Below the pieces are notes generated by a model, which was given only the letters and a program-made list of their open reading frames with translations, searched no databases and was not told the origin of the DNA. 64,000 bases of DNA from Oikopleura dioica. Its lineage: Eukaryota > Chordata > Appendicularia > Copelata > Oikopleuridae. The stretch spans positions 13,707,001 to 13,771,000 of the forward strand of contig OU015567.1 in assembly GCA_907165135.1 (NCBI GenBank). Direction: 5' to 3'. Shown one piece after another: positions 10,986 to 26,300 of the stretch (position 1 is the stretch's first letter; each line of letters begins with the position of its first letter). The position numbers were made by a program, and so were the translations under genes.

Positions 10986-11385
10986 AACTTTACTTGCTGC
11001 ATGTTTCTTTATGATATTAACTTAAAATCAAACGGATAGTTTCCAATAAAAAATGAAAATTATTTCAGTCTTTTCTTCTTCAGCCTTCGCAGATTAACTT
11101 TAAAAGTTCCAATAGCTGTCAGCATGAATAGGCGGGCGGGCAAATAAAGAACAGTGCTGGAAATTTCTTCTTTGATTACTTCATTGTGGCTGTCAAAGGC
11201 CAAGCGCAGTCGTCGTGGAGAGTACAATTGTTTGAACGGACATTCGCATTTTTACTCTCAATTGCTCTTCCGCAAACAAAGTAGCTAGACAACGAAAAAA
11301 TACAAAAAATCCATCTTCTAACGAAATCTCTTTTTAATTTCTTTTCAACTTAGAGATACTTATGAAGAACGAAAAAACTTAAACT
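10986..11385. other. Intergenic: 3' flank and upstream region of giant gene
   Basis: Holds the AATAAA at 11045-11050 for the small gene. The rest is the likely promoter region of the giant surface-protein gene. No further element was recognised. Confidence 0.45.
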
Positions 11386-14300
11386 ATGAAGAAAATATTG
11401 TACATACTGGTGTATGCCAGTAATGCGCAATTCAATGGTCCGAATCAATTTAAATGCGGGCCAAAGGAATACTGCAATGAAGTCGACAACCGCCGAATGG
11501 AGTTAAACTGCAAGGATGATTCGACCAGCTGCACGACTTGTCCAAAGAATATGGAAAATGATGGATATCGGTGCAAACCGACAAGTAATATTGGACTCAG
11601 TTCAGGAATGAGTTCGAATTTATTTTCTGAGTAAGTTCCAATTTTCTTGGTCATCGTTTAAAGTGTTTTATTTTGTTGAAACCTTTTCATGAAAATAAAT
11701 TCAAACTCATAAAAGGATGGGAGTATGGTAATCACGATGACACCCAACCCGCTTGTCCAGCTGGGACATCTCGTGCTAATAATGAACAGCAATGTTCTGT
11801 GAAGTCTGGCGAGGTTATCGGTATTGGTGCAGTTACTTGTCCTCCTGGAACTTATGGAACGATCACAACTGGCGGATTTAGCGACTGCACACCATGCGTA
11901 AGAGGAGATGCCTTTAGTTGTCCTGGCGGTAGCAGTACGGATCCTTGCAGCTCTTCTTCAAGTTTTTGCGAGCACGATTACTGTACTAAATGTACAAGTT
12001 GTCCAAGTAATGCTGTTTGCGATAAAAATGGAGTCGTCGAATTCTGCAACACAAATCAGATCGTAAGCGGCAATGTCTGCGTGCAAAAATGTGATGCTGG
12101 CAAAGACTGTGTAACTGGAAATGACTGCGCTGCTGGAAAATATCGAGATCAATACTCTTCAACTGATGAATGCATGGATTGTCCGGAAGGTTATTCTTGT
12201 GCTGGCGGAGCTGCTTTGCCTGTTGATTGCCCTGAAGGTGAACATGCAGCCGCTGGACAGAGCTCTTGCACAAACTGGAGCGATTCTCTTGCATGTCCAG
12301 ATGGAAGTTATCCAAAAGATGGCACTGCGTTCTGTGATCCTTGCCCACAAGGTTACTCTTGTAGCACGACGAGTTCTGACTCTACAGTTTGCCCTGATGG
12401 TCAATATTCGGCTCTTGGTGAAATGACTTGCTCTCCATGTCCTACTGAGCATGTTTGCCCTACTGGAGGCATTCCATATCGATGCAAAGCTAATCAAGAA
12501 CTGAAGACATCAGGAAGTATTCAATATTGCGCAACGAAAACATCCTCAATTATTTATGCTGCCTGTCCTGATGGCTACGCATGTGATAACAACAATAATC
12601 CACTTACAGTTTGTCAGCCTGGGACTTATTCAAATAACAGAAACTGTGCTCAATGTCCAATTGGAAGTATGTGCCCTTATCCTGAAATGGGAAGTCCTAT
12701 TACTTGTCAACATGGATATTATCAGGACAGCACAGGCTCCACTTGGTGTAAAGAATGTCCAGCTGGCTATCGTTGCACTTCGAATAGTGCAGCGCAATGC
12801 AACGGTGGGCAATATTCGAATATCGGAGATATGGATTGTCATGTTTGCCCAACTGGATATTTCTGCAATGCCCAGGATGCTTCGGCTCCAGTTCTATGCC
12901 CTCCTGGAACATTTACGGTGGGCACTGGCAATACTGAATGTACAGAATGTCCAGCAGGAAGCCGTTGCGCTCATGGCAAAAAAGAGGATTGTCTTGCTTA
13001 TTATTATTCAAAAAAAGGCCAAACTATCTGCTTGCCGTGCCCTGCCGGTCACCAATGCAGTAATAATGTTCTTACTCGTTGTGCGCCTGGAACTTACTCA
13101 AATATGCTGGAATCGGCATGCAAGAATTGTGAGGCTGGGTTTTATTGTCCTTCAGATGGAACTGAAATGGAGAACGAAATTAAAGTCATTTGTCCTCTTG
13201 GCTACTATTGTGACCCAGGAAGTCCTGCGCCTAAGGAATGTCCAAAGGGAACATATGGACCCAACATGGGGCTAACTGGTTTAGGCGACTGCATGCCATG
13301 CCCAAATGGATATTTTTGCCCACCCGCCACCCCTGGTTATCCATCAGAAAAACAACTTTGCCCACTAGGGCACTATTGCACGGGAACATCGATAAATCAG
13401 TGTCCAGGAGGAACATACAATGACATGAAAGGTGCTTATGATGCATCTCACTGCAAGGATTGTAAAGCAGGACGGTTTTGCCCTGCTGGAACTGGTTGGA
13501 CAACACCTGGCAATCCTTGCTCGAGAGGACATTTTTGTCATGAAGAAGGAATGGCAAATGCTCAAGTTTGCCCTCCAGGAACATATAATTCTGGCAGAGG
13601 AGCGAAATTCGCAAGTAAATGCATCCCTTGCCCTGCTGGTCATTTTTGCTGCGACAGCATGAACGCCCCTTGGGAAGTCTACGGGGACACTTGCACTGGA
13701 GGTGTCGCTGAACCTCAACCATGTCGAAAGGGTACTTATCAAGAACGACGGGGCCAATTCACATGCGATCTTTGTCCCGCTGGCAAAAACTGTCCCGATG
13801 AAAGAATGACGATGCCTCTTGACTGTGAGTTTGGCAAGTTCTGTATGATTGGCACCGGAGCAGATACCGTTCAACCAGTGCGATGTCCATTTGGCTTCTT
13901 GAATGATCGATTGAATGCAACAAGCATGGATGATTGTGAGCCCTGTCCACCAGGATATTATTGCGATCATACTGATGGAAACACTTGGATGAGCGCAGGT
14001 CAACATCCAACGCCTTGTCCACCAGGCCAATATTGTATGGAGCGAACACCAAAGAACGGCACATATTTTTGTCCAAAAGGAACGTTCAATAATCAAGAAA
14101 TGCTCACGCATTCTGTGAACTGTACAACCTGCCCTGCTGGAAAATTCTGCGAGATTGGTGCAATAGATGATGGCAAAGGAATAAATATATGCCCGACTGG
14201 CCATTTTTGTCCTCCAGGAACTGGTGGCGACGACGACGATGACCCAGATATACCTGAATGCCCTGCTGGAACATATAATAATCAGACGGGAATGTCACGT

Positions 14301-17300
14301 GTAGAAGATTGTGTTGTGTGCCCGGCGGGATCATTCTGTGGATCTGGAGACTCAGATTTCACTCAATGTGAACCGGGAAGTTACAGTGACCAAACGGGTA
14401 TTCTTTCTCAAAGCGAATGTGATAGATGCCCTGCTGGATACAAATGCTCTGGTGGAAGCTCTGTAGAAGTTTGCGGCATTGGTTTCTACTCAGATTATGG
14501 TGCCAAAGATTGTCTGATATGCGAGAAAGGACGATATTGCCATCTAAATACAACAACATATGAAGATATGTGGTTCTATAATGTTTGTCCAGAGGGAACT
14601 GATTGCTCAGCAGGCGGAAAAGATCATATTCCAGATCTCAAGAGAGATGCTTGTCCGCTTGGACAATGGTGCGCAAAAGGTGACGTGAAAGCTTATCAGT
14701 CCGAGCCTCAAAACTGTCCTGTTGGTACTTACGGCCAACGCGTGGGTCTTTCGAACAAATATGAGTGTGATAAATGCCCTGCTGGATTCTATTGTGATAC
14801 CGAAGCTATCAAATGCGAAAGCCTTCTGTACGGTGCTCCTGATGGGGATGACTGCGATGGAGTAAAAGTTTGTCCAAAAGGACATTATTGTGAACTTGGA
14901 AGTGAGCTACCAGTTCCATGCGGCCCTGGCTTTTATAGATCAATAACTGACACGCAAGCTGCAGTAAACCAAACAAGTTGCAGTATTTGCAAGAGTGGTT
15001 ATTATTGTGACCAATATGGGACACACGACGATTTTGGCAACGCTGTCCCTGATGACTTCACGGACGCAACTCAGCTTATCAAAATTTGTCCCAAGGGAAG
15101 TTATTGTCCACCCGGCTCTATATTCCCTGAGCTTTGCGACGCCGGAACATATGGACCCGCTGAAGGATTCCGATCTTCATATGAATGTATTCCATGTGAC
15201 GAAGGGACATATTGCCCTGAGCGTGGAATGGAAATCACTGGTCAAAACTGTACAGCTGGTTATTACTGTTCTGGAGGCTCAAAATCTAAGAATCCAATCG
15301 ACGGCGTAACAGGAAATATATGCCCTAAAGGATATTACTGCGAAGCTGGGACTCCTCAACCGCAAGAATGCAATGAGGGTTTTGCAACTCTTTTTGAAGG
15401 AGCCACCTCAAGTACCGACTGCAAAGAATGTTATCCTGGCTACTACTGTCCAAAAGGCAACAAACTTCCTTGTGAGCCGGGTAAATTCTGCCCTGCAGGT
15501 TCATCCGAAGGTGAAGATTGTCCAGCGGGCCATTACTGCAAGCAGCGAACACTGCTCGACTTCACAATGATTGGAGCCATTCACCCAGCTCCATGCTCTC
15601 CTGGAAGCTTTGCTGCTGCTTCAAATCGAGAAACCTGTGAACAGTGTACTGCTGGATTTTTCTGCCCGGTTCAAAAGATGACAGAAGGTTACTCCTGCCC
15701 ACCAGGTTATTACTGTCCAACCGGATCCAGGAAACCACTTGCATGTGCAGCGGGGAAATACAATCCACTATCCGAATCAACAAGCGAAAGCGACTGTCAG
15801 TTCTGTCCGGTTAATCATTACTGTGATTCTGCTGGTATGTCGGAGGCTAAGCCTTGTCCAGCAGGGTATGCATGCGAGGTAACAGGAATAGTCAATCCAC
15901 TTTTGGAGGAACATTGCGATGGCACTGATTGCTATAATCCAAAGTCTTGCAAACCTGGCTATTTCTGCGAAGAGGGCAAATCTCCCGAGCGTTGTCCTCC
16001 TGGCACCTACAATCCTAGATATCACGGTCTCTCCGAAAAGGATTGTATTGAATGTACACCTGGAAAAGTTTGTTCTGTTCCTGGATTAGAAGCACCAGAT
16101 GGTGACTGTCTTGCTGGCTACTACTGCAGTGGTGGAGCTGCAAGACCATCAGGAGCAACTTATCCTGTTCAACCTTGTGCTGTTGGTTACAAGTGCCCAA
16201 CAGGGTCCCCAGATCAGATTCCATGTGAAAGAGGAACCTATTCCACTGCTGGAACACAAGATAAATGTTTGGCGTGTCCCGCTGGCTCATTATGTGTTGG
16301 TAACATTCCGGAAAATCCGACAGCAGGCCAAGAAGTTTGTCCTGTAGGACAGTTTTGCTCAGGCGGTGACTATGAAGGTGAAAAGTGCCCGCGAGGAACT
16401 TATTCTCCAAATGATGGAAGAAGCCTTCTAACCGAGTGTATTGATTGTGATGCTGGTCATTATTGCCCTGAGCGAGGCATGAACGCGACAGGGCCTGAGT
16501 GTGAGGCTGGCTTTATTTGTAAAACAAAAGCTCTATATTCGCATCCAAATAAAGAAACCGAAACCGATGATTCAAATACTCTCTGTCCAATTGGATTCTT
16601 CTGTGAACAGGGAACTGAAGAACCAGAACCATGCCCGATCGGAACTTTTGGGTCAATTCCTGGGCTCAAAAGTAGGAACGATTGTAGCCCTTGTCCTGGA
16701 GGAACCTTTTGCCCAAGTGTCGGAATGACGTGGGATGATATTTATGACAGTACAAGCAATGCGATTAATGGCACTGTTAAATGTGAACCAGGTTATTTCT
16801 GTAAGTCAGGCTGCACAAAGCCAGATCCATTGTCATCAAGTGACTGTAGCAGCTCTGTTTCGAACTCAGGAGGCAAATGTCCTCGTAAATTCATGTGCCC
16901 GAAAGGTTCGACGGAACCGGTTCCTTGTCCGATCGGAGAATACCAAGATGCTGACCTTCAAGACTCCTGTAAGCCATGTGAAGATGGAAACTACTGTGAA
17001 AACGGAGTCATGCGACCTTGTAGAAAAGGTTACTACTGCAAATATGACCCAAGCACAGTACCTTACTTACCAACGCCATGTCCGATTGGAACCTATAATA
17101 ATCTTCTTGGACAGAAAGATGGCGGTGTTTGTGATCCTTGTCCTGCTGGATATTACTGTCCAAAATATGGGCTTGGATCCGGAACTGAATTCAAATGCGC
17201 AGCTGGATTCAAATGTACTGGCGGAACGATTGAAGCAAGACCAAAGAATAAAAATGGGGATCCTTGCCCGATCGGAACCTATTCAGCAGAGGGCGCAAGT

Positions 17301-20300
17301 GAATACAGAGACTGCAAAAAAGGACATTACTGCGATAAAGTCGGACTCACAGACGCAGAGATGGATAGTAACGAATGCGCAGCGGGTTATTTCTGTGATA
17401 CTGGATCAATATCAGCAACACCAAAAGACGCATCGGGAGAATTTATTTTCTGTTCTGTCGGAAACTATTGCCCAAAAGGAGCTGACTCGGAGTTGCCTTG
17501 TCCACCAGGAACTTTTAGTAACTCAACAGGTTTGCGCAGCGAGGATGAATGCTTCCCTTGCTTAGGCGGATATGAGTGTAGCGGCGGCGATTCGATAAGC
17601 TTATGTCCGGAAGGCTTCTATTGCCCCCCATCAAATACAACCACTGGTCGTCTACCCTGCCCGGCAGGCCATATGTGTCCGGAAGGATCAATAGTGGCAT
17701 TCCCATGCCCGCACGGAACGTATCAAGACCAGCAGAGACGATCGTCTTGCGAGACTTGTCTAGCTGGTAATTACTGCGAGGGAGCAACAGAAAAACCAGT
17801 AGAATGTGGGCTTGGAAATTATTGTCCCGCTGGTACTGGCTTTCCAATTCCTTGCCCTCCCGGCACTTACAACGACGCTGATAGTTCTAATTCTGGACGT
17901 TCTTATGAACGATTTTGCAAGGAATGCCCTGCTGGTAAAGCATGCACAACGGCGGGAATCAAAGACCCAATTACTAGTCTACCAAATTGCGCACCAGGCA
18001 TTAATTGCATTGGCGGAGCATCTGATGTCCTACAGTCTGATGGGAAATATGGTGAGATCTGTCCAATAGGCTCTTACTGTGACGACGGAACTGCAAAACC
18101 ATGTCCTGTCGGCTCTTATGGAAGTCGAAGCGGACTCACCAGCAGTTCTGAATGCTCAGAATGTCCACAAGGGTTTGATTGCTCAGAAGAAGGAGTTTGG
18201 AATCTTGTAGATCATCGATGCGAAGCTGGGTACACATGTGATGCTGGCGTAGATGGTGTATCTAAAGTGCCTGTAGCTTGTACTAGTTCAGGAAAGTACT
18301 GTCCTCTTGGAAGTTATCAAGAACAATTTTGCCCAGAAGGAAAATGGAATGATAAAGCAACGCCGCATGCCGAATGTGATCTTTGTCCAAGAAGTTTCTT
18401 CTGTGACGGAAACGGCAATAAAGAGGAATGTCTTCAAGGACACTACTGTCCTCAAGGTTCATCAGATAAAACCATGCTCGGGTGTCCCCCTGGAACTTAC
18501 TACGATGATACTGGAGCATCTTCTTTTGCTAATTGTAGAACTTGTCCACAAGGAAAATATTGTACCTATAAAGCTGGACCGGATTCTCCTAATGATCTGC
18601 CAGATTGTATGAATGGTTACGACTGCGATTTTGGACAATCTATACCATCCCCTGCTGATAAAAAATGCCCGAAAGGATATGTTTGTCCTGCTGGAATAAA
18701 AACTCCTTGTCCGGTCGGCACTTTCTTGAATATCGAAGGAGGAAGGACACTCGATGACTGTCTACCGTGTCCTCCAGGTTGGTTTTGCGAGACTGAAGCT
18801 CTTGAAGAAAATCCAAAAGACACTGGAAATGAAGATTTCAAATGCAAAGCAGGATTTTTTTGCTTCTCTGGAGCAACATCGCCAGAACCAGATGATGATA
18901 CGAACGTTCCAGCGCTATTTGGCGAGTGTCCACCTGGCTTCAAATGTCCAGAAGACGGTACTGCAGAGCCCGAAGGTTGTCCTGATGGATACTACCAATC
19001 GAATGCTGCCCAAAGCGAGTGTCAAGACCAGTGTCCTGCCGGTTACCTCTGCAGAGGTGTCTTGACTGATTACACTGACGCCGATGATTCTTGCCCACTT
19101 GGTCAATTCTGCGAAGTAGATGGTAGCACACCTTACGATGTTAATCCGTGCCCTCCAGGAACATATAGAATCGCTGAAGGACCCGCAGATAGCGAAGATG
19201 AGTGCGAAGTTTGCCCACCAGGGAAATTCTGTCCATTTTTCGGCCTTGATAAAGATGTTGCAAATGACCCGGCTTACGATTGCGATGAAGGGTATTACTG
19301 CTCAAATGAAAACGACGGAAGTTGGACACCAAGACCGTATTGCAGTGGGGATCTTCTAAGTACGGAATACTGCAACAACAAGGACATTGGTGGTATTTGC
19401 CCAGTTGGAAGTGTGTGCCCCGCAACAATAGTTGAGCCAGAACCATGCCCAGAAAATAAGTTTTGTCCTCATGAAGGCCTCGGCGACTCGGACATGTCAA
19501 GTAACGATTTCAACTGTGCAGCCGGATACTACTGCTCAGGAGGAGCGACAACGAATTCACCTAACGATCGATTCAACGAGGAACAAGGCGAGTTTGGTGA
19601 AATTTGTCCCAACGGTAAATATTGCGAAGAAGGTCAATCTCCTGTCAGCTGTCCTGAGCACTTTTATAATCCACAAACTGGATTGGGAAGTCAACCTGAA
19701 TGTCGAGAGTGTCCACCAGGAAAGACTTGTTCCGGTGGCTTTGCAAATGGCGATTGTGATGGAGGCTCACATTGCTACGGAGTTACAGGTGTATCTCAAA
19801 ATAAAGATCCTTGCGATGCGGGTTCGATGTGTGAAGCAGGAACCGTTGAACCAAAGCTTTGCAATCAAGGTTTCCACCAAGGATCAACTGGCCAAGATAC
19901 TTGTGATTTGTGCCCATCTTCGTACTTCTGCGACGGAGTTACTGATGTTGGTGCTCCCAATTTGATTATGGGAATCGGAATAGTCGGCTCAGGACATGAA
20001 TGTGTACCAGGTTACTACTGCCCAGAAGAAACATTCTTGAAGAACGAAAATCCTTGTGAGCCCGGTGAATATAGTGCTATCAGCGCCAATTTTTCATGCC
20101 AGCCATGTGATGCTCAAGTTTACTGTCCTGGTTATGCTGTTTCAGACGACATGATCTCTGATTTGTCGTCAACAGATTTCAAATGCGGAGACGGCTACAA
20201 CTGCACGAGCGGTGCTTATTCTCCTTACGGCGAGACAAAAGACGAACCCTTCCCATCAGAATGCGAGCCTGGACAGTATTGTCCTGGAATAACCGATGCT

Positions 20301-23300
20301 GTTGATGATTGCCCACCAGGAACCTTTAGAAATGTATCTCGTGGTGCCGGCGAAGAAAGTTGTCAATCTTGTCCTGGTGGATTCAAATGTCCATTTGCTG
20401 GAATGACTGAACCAGAGATATGTGATGCTGGGCAGTTCTGCCCTAATCTTGGTTATTGTGACGGAAAAACCGGAACTGACGAAATATGCGATCCAAGATA
20501 CAGCGCAGCGGCCTCAAAAGATCCAGTCAAAGAGGGATACATGTGTCCGCCATACCATTTCTGCCCAAGCGGTAGTATGGAGCCTAATCCTTGCACAGAT
20601 GGTACTTATACTCCAGATTTTGATTCTTCTGATCCAGAATCATTTGGCAATCTCCAATGTAAGGATTGTGAACCTTCCGGAGTTTGTCAAAACGGTCAGT
20701 ACTCTCCAGAATGTCTTCCAGGTTACTATTGCCAAGATGGTACGGCTATACCATGCCCCGCTGGTACATTCAACAATATTAAAACCGGTAATTCAATCGA
20801 TGATTGCGAACCATGTCCAGATGATCATTTCTGTGGAGACTCTGGAACAACAACTCCACAACCATGCAAAGCTGGTTACGTTTGCAAGAAAGGAACAACA
20901 TTTGGCTCTCGCGTTCCAGATCCAGAGGCTGAAAAAGGCACTCCCGAAGCAGATGAAATCTTTGGCTATCGGTGTCCTGAAGAGCACTACTGTGGCGACG
21001 GAACAAATAGTGCCCCAGAACAAATTTGCCCGGACGGCCGTTATAGAGACACTGATCTTGGTGCATCCATCGAGGATTGTCATCCTTGCCCAAGTAGCTC
21101 CTACTGCACAAATGGTAAAGTACAAGGCACTTGCGAAGATGGATTTTTCTGTAACACAGAATCTCCCAGCAACACACCGACACTCAATGGAACCTTCTTT
21201 GGTCCTTGTCTTGCAGGTCACTTTTGTGTTGACGGACTTATGTCAACTTGTCCGGCTGGTAAGTTCCAAAATGAAGAAGGAAAGTCCTCTTGCAAAGACT
21301 GCCGCGAAGGATTTTATTGCCCTCAAGGTAGTGATGTAGAAATATCTTGTCCTCCCGGTGCTTACTGTGTATCGAATTCTGCGAGGCCAACTTATTGCAA
21401 CGTTGGTTACTATCATGTTGGTGGCGAAAAAACTACAAGCTCTGCCAGTTGTGTTGCTTGCAAAGCTGGTTTTGCTTGTCCAACAATTGGTTTAATAGAA
21501 AATGATGTCTCGAATTTTGAATGTGAAGCAGGTTTTTACTGCCCAAGACGATCAACCTCAACAAGGCAGAATATCTGTACTCCAGGTCATTATTGCCCTG
21601 CTGGAAGCGAATCCGAGAAAGCTTGTGATGGAACCATGGCCTGTACTGATTATCAACTCGACGCTCCAAATGAAGAATGTTTCCCGGGCTACTTCTGTCC
21701 TGAAGGAAGTGACTCACCGAAAATGAATCCTTGTCCAGCTGGATATCATTGCAGTAGTGACAACGATCTTCCTGTAGCTTGTCCCTTAGGAAAATTCAAC
21801 AGATATCCGCTTCAACCGTCTGAAGATGCTTGTGAACCTTGCCTCCCTGGATATTACTGTCCGCGAGTTGGAATGAACGCTCCGCCAGATGATGAATATC
21901 TTTGCCGCGAAGGCTATTACTGCCCAGCTGGTTCAGAAACATCGCAGGGGCGAACAGATTCAGAGCCTGAACATGTGTGCCCAGTTGGAACTTACTGTCC
22001 AGAAGGTTCCGCGAGACCGATTCCTTGTCCTGATGGATACTACCAAGATAACACCAAACAAGAAATATGTGAAGCTTGTCCCGCTGGGTCTTACTGTATA
22101 GGCGATTTGAACAACGATCCGTATGTTGGAACCATAAATCCTATCGACTGTCCCGAAGGTCATTACTGTGAATCATTTGAGGATTCTCTCCGCACGAGAC
22201 CAGTTCCATGCCCTGCTGGAACATTCAGGGATGAAGTCGGAGGAGAGACGGATGGAGACTGTGAAATATGTGAGCAAGGATGGATCTGCACCGGTGTTGG
22301 CCTAATAGATACCGAAGAAACTCCTTGTTATGCGGGCTATTATTGTCCGGAGCGGCAAAATAACGCAGCTGGAAGACTTGAAGCACAAAATGGCAAAGCA
22401 CATCCTTGCGAAGAGCACGAATACTGTCCAACTGGTTCTTTTGAAGGAATCCCTTGCCCTGACGGAACCTATCGAAACAACACTGGTGATTGGTTCGGAT
22501 ACGATGAAGCCTCTTGTCAACCATGTGACCCGGGAAAATATTGTATCGAAGACGATCGACTCATCGAATGCGAAGCTGGATATATTTGCTCTTGGGGCGC
22601 TACCAAACCTGACCCAGAGGATGGAGACACAGGATATATTTGCCCGAAGGGTCATTATTGTCCAGCTGGAGCACTGAGACCAGAGCCTTGTGACGCCGGT
22701 TTCTATATGGAAGATGAAGGTGCTGGATCTTCTGACGATTGTTTCGAGTGCGAGCCTGGTTTCTATTGCCCAAGAGCTTCCACAAACGGAACCCAGCATG
22801 TGTGCTTAGAGGGATACTATTGTCCCCAAGGAAGTGATGTTGGAAACTACCAAGCTTGTCCTGTTGGACATGAATGCCCAGCTGGTTCATCCGAACCTGA
22901 ACCGTGTGGTCCCGGAGAATATGCTCCGATCATAAAAATGACTGCTTGCCTTGAATGTCCTGAGGGTTTCTACTGTCCAGATGATGTCAATGTTGAGCCA
23001 AAAATATGCCCTGCTGGATCGTTCTGTGTTGCAGGCAGTGATGAAATTCAGCTTTGCGCTGCTGGTACATTTAATTCTTATGAAGGCGCAAGAAATCAAA
23101 CGGATTGTACCACATGTCCAGGCGGTTATTATTGCCTGGACGGTACTGCAGCAATTGATGAGTCTATTCGCTGCCTTCCTGGCTATTTCTGTCCTCCTGG
23201 AACGAAAGCCCAAACAGAAAATATGTGTCAACCAGACTACTATTGCCCAACCGGAGCTTCGGCAATGCAGCCATGTGATGCTGGGTTCTACTCGATTTCT

Positions 23301-26300
23301 CCGCTTGCTTCTGAATGCAAACCTTGCGAGCCTGGCTACTACTGTCCTCGAACAAAAACAGATATCAATGGAACAGTCAATATGCTCACAGAACGTAAAC
23401 CTTGCGAAGAAGGCCATTACTGTGAAGGGGGACAAGAGTTTCCGCAACCATGTCCTCTTGGAACAACCAACCGGAATACTCTCTCTAGTGACATAAGCGC
23501 TTGTGATCCTTGTCCAGAGGGCTTCTGGTGTAGCGGTACGAACCAGACTGCTTGTGACGATGGCTTCCATTGTATCAGTGGTTCTTATTCGCCATCGCCT
23601 GGATGTTCGGATAAAGCAGCTGGTCGAGGAGAAGTCTGTCCTCTCGGGCATTACTGCGTTGACGGATTTAAGTTTCCGTGCAGTGCTGGAACGACATGCT
23701 CGCAATACGGTCTTACAGATGAGTCACAAGCAGAAGATTGTCCAGCAGGATACTATTGCCCGCTGGGAACTATCAGCTTCTCTGCTGATCATCTCCTTGA
23801 CCAACTTGACGGGAACGAACCCGTCAAATGCGGCCTCCAACCAGAATCGGCAAATCCAAATACATTCAATCAGATCATCTTCCAATTCTCGATTTTTCTT
23901 GACAATCAAATCGAAAAGGGCGTCTATTGCCCTCAAAGAAGTGCGTCGCCAACCAACTGCCCGAAAGGCCAGTGGTCTCAGTCAGTTGCCTCTAAGGGCG
24001 AAATCTATAACAATAGCACCACTGGGCCTGAGGAGTGCAATTTATGTCCTGAAGGTAGAGCCTGCACTCGAGAAGGAACATTTGATCCGATCGAAGATTC
24101 TATCAGCTGTTCAAATGGATACTATTGTGGAAAGGGTTCAGATAAATCTAAACCCGATGGTGCTACCTGCAGCGAGCAAAATATGTGTCCAAGTGGCTCG
24201 AAAGTTGAGATGCCTTGTCCACCAGGAACTTATCAGAACTCTCAAAAACAAAGCAAATGTAATTTCTGCAGAAAGGGACATTATTGCACCGGAAATGCTG
24301 AATTGCTTTGGCGCGGAGTTGATGACATCTGGGGCAAGGATCCAGAAACGAATTATATATGCGAATATTGCGACTGTGTCGAAGGCCATTACTGTCCAGG
24401 AAACTCAACTGCACCTCAGCCGTGTCCAGTCGGCACTTATGGCAGAGACGGATCAAAAACATACAGCAAAGTTGAAGATTGTAATGCTTGTGACGGCGGA
24501 CACTATTGTGATACCGAGGGATTACTGCAGAGTGAAATGGATAATCTTATTTGCGAAGCCGGCTACGTTTGCGCCTCTGGTTCATTTAGTCCAACACCAA
24601 CTGGAATCGTCGAGCAAGATAAAGACAGTGGAAAATGGAGTGGAAACGGCAAGTGCCCACTTGGATATTTCTGCGAAGAAGGATCCAAAGAACCATCGCC
24701 CTGTCCTAAAGGAATGATAGGTATTGAAACAGGAGCAACAAAAGAACTTCCTGACTCAAGTCTGGTCACAGAATTCAACAAAACATGCATTTTCTGTCCA
24801 CCTGGTCTTTACTGCCCGAATGAAGCAATGAAAACTGCTGAAATTATTGGCACAAAAGAATGCAATGAAACTGAAAGCAATGACAACTGCCCGATTGAAT
24901 GTCCCGAAGGTTCATTCTGCGAAGAAGGATCCGAGTCCGGAACGATTCCATGTGGCCTCGGAAAATATTGTCCGAAAGGTACTCCCGCTGAGATCGCATG
25001 TCCGATGGGAACTTACAATGATATTGGAGGTCTTTCTGAGTGCTTGCCCTGTGAACCTGGCTATTACTGCGATAATTTCTTTGGTACTGTTAATCCAAAA
25101 ATCTGTCCAGTCGGAACTTATTGCCCTAATAACAACACCATTGTGCCAATAAGTTGTCCGCCAGGAACGTACAATCCAGTCTCCGAAATCGGCAGCGAGC
25201 CTGTTTCGAAAGACTCCTGTCTTCCGTGCCCAGAAGGAAAATTCTGCCCCGATCCTGGAATGGGAGGCTTTGGCAGCAACGGTACATATGACTGCGATCC
25301 TGGCTTTTACTGTGAAGAAGGCGCAAGAGAACGAGATCCAGATACAGATATGAATAAACCTTGCCCCACTGGAAAATATTGCCCGAACGCTGATGGTATT
25401 TACAGACCACTCGATTGTCCCATCGGAACCTACAATCCGTCGACTCACGCTAGGGATCGTAAAACTGGCTGTCTGCCTTGCAAGGGTGGGTATGTTTGTG
25501 ACGAGTCAGGCCTTGTTACACCGGAGATTCTTTGTCCCGCTGGTTTATATTGCCCAAGTGATGAAGAGACTGTATACGGTACACCGTGTCCTAAACATCA
25601 CATGTGTCCTGAAGGTTCTGCTGACCCGATTCCGTGTCCACTCGGCTTCTATCAAGGCTCAACAGGCGCCGATAGCTGTATTCCATGCTCTGCAGGCTCA
25701 TACTGCCAGCCCACAAAACCTGATTCTCTGAATCCTAACGAGCCGATTGACATCAAAGAAGAGATTTGCCCAGCTCAGTACTACTGTCCCCCAGAAACCG
25801 CGTATCCTATCAAGTGCCCTTCGGGAACCTACACACTCAGCGATGAGACCGGTAGAACTCAACTCAGTGACTGCAGACCATGTCCATATGGCAAGTACTG
25901 TCGAGATGGTCAGATTCAAGGACCTTGCATGTTCGGATACCTTTGTTACAGTGGAGCAAACGCGCCAAATCCAAAATATGGCGACGACATTGAGATTGAA
26001 TTGTTTTACAACTCTTCAACGGGTCTTATCGAATACGAACCTCTAAAAGCAAATGATCCAATGAACTGTACATCTGGCGATGTGTGTGCGGGTCCTTGTC
26101 CTCCTGGGTATTACTGTTATCCGAACGGAGACACTTCAACCATCGAGCCTTGTGCTAACAACACCTACAGAGAACAACCGGGTGGTATGTCTCCATATCA
26201 ATGCTCAACATGTCCAGCAGGTCTTTTCTGCGAGATCGGCGCAACCGAGGCGGTTCCTTGTCCTCCGGGTCACTATTGCCCAGCTTGGTATAATACACCT

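Noticed and set aside
13365-14204. Minus-strand ORF of 279 codons opposite the giant exon
   Set aside because: Its Ser/Arg/Thr-rich composition is that of antisense to Cys/Gly codons. It has no start context or splice sites.
23503-24717. Long alternative-frame ORF (404 codons) inside the giant exon
   Set aside because: Shadow of the Cys-rich repeat frame. Regular Cys/Gly/Pro codons keep other frames open, and the predicted peptide has no domain pattern.
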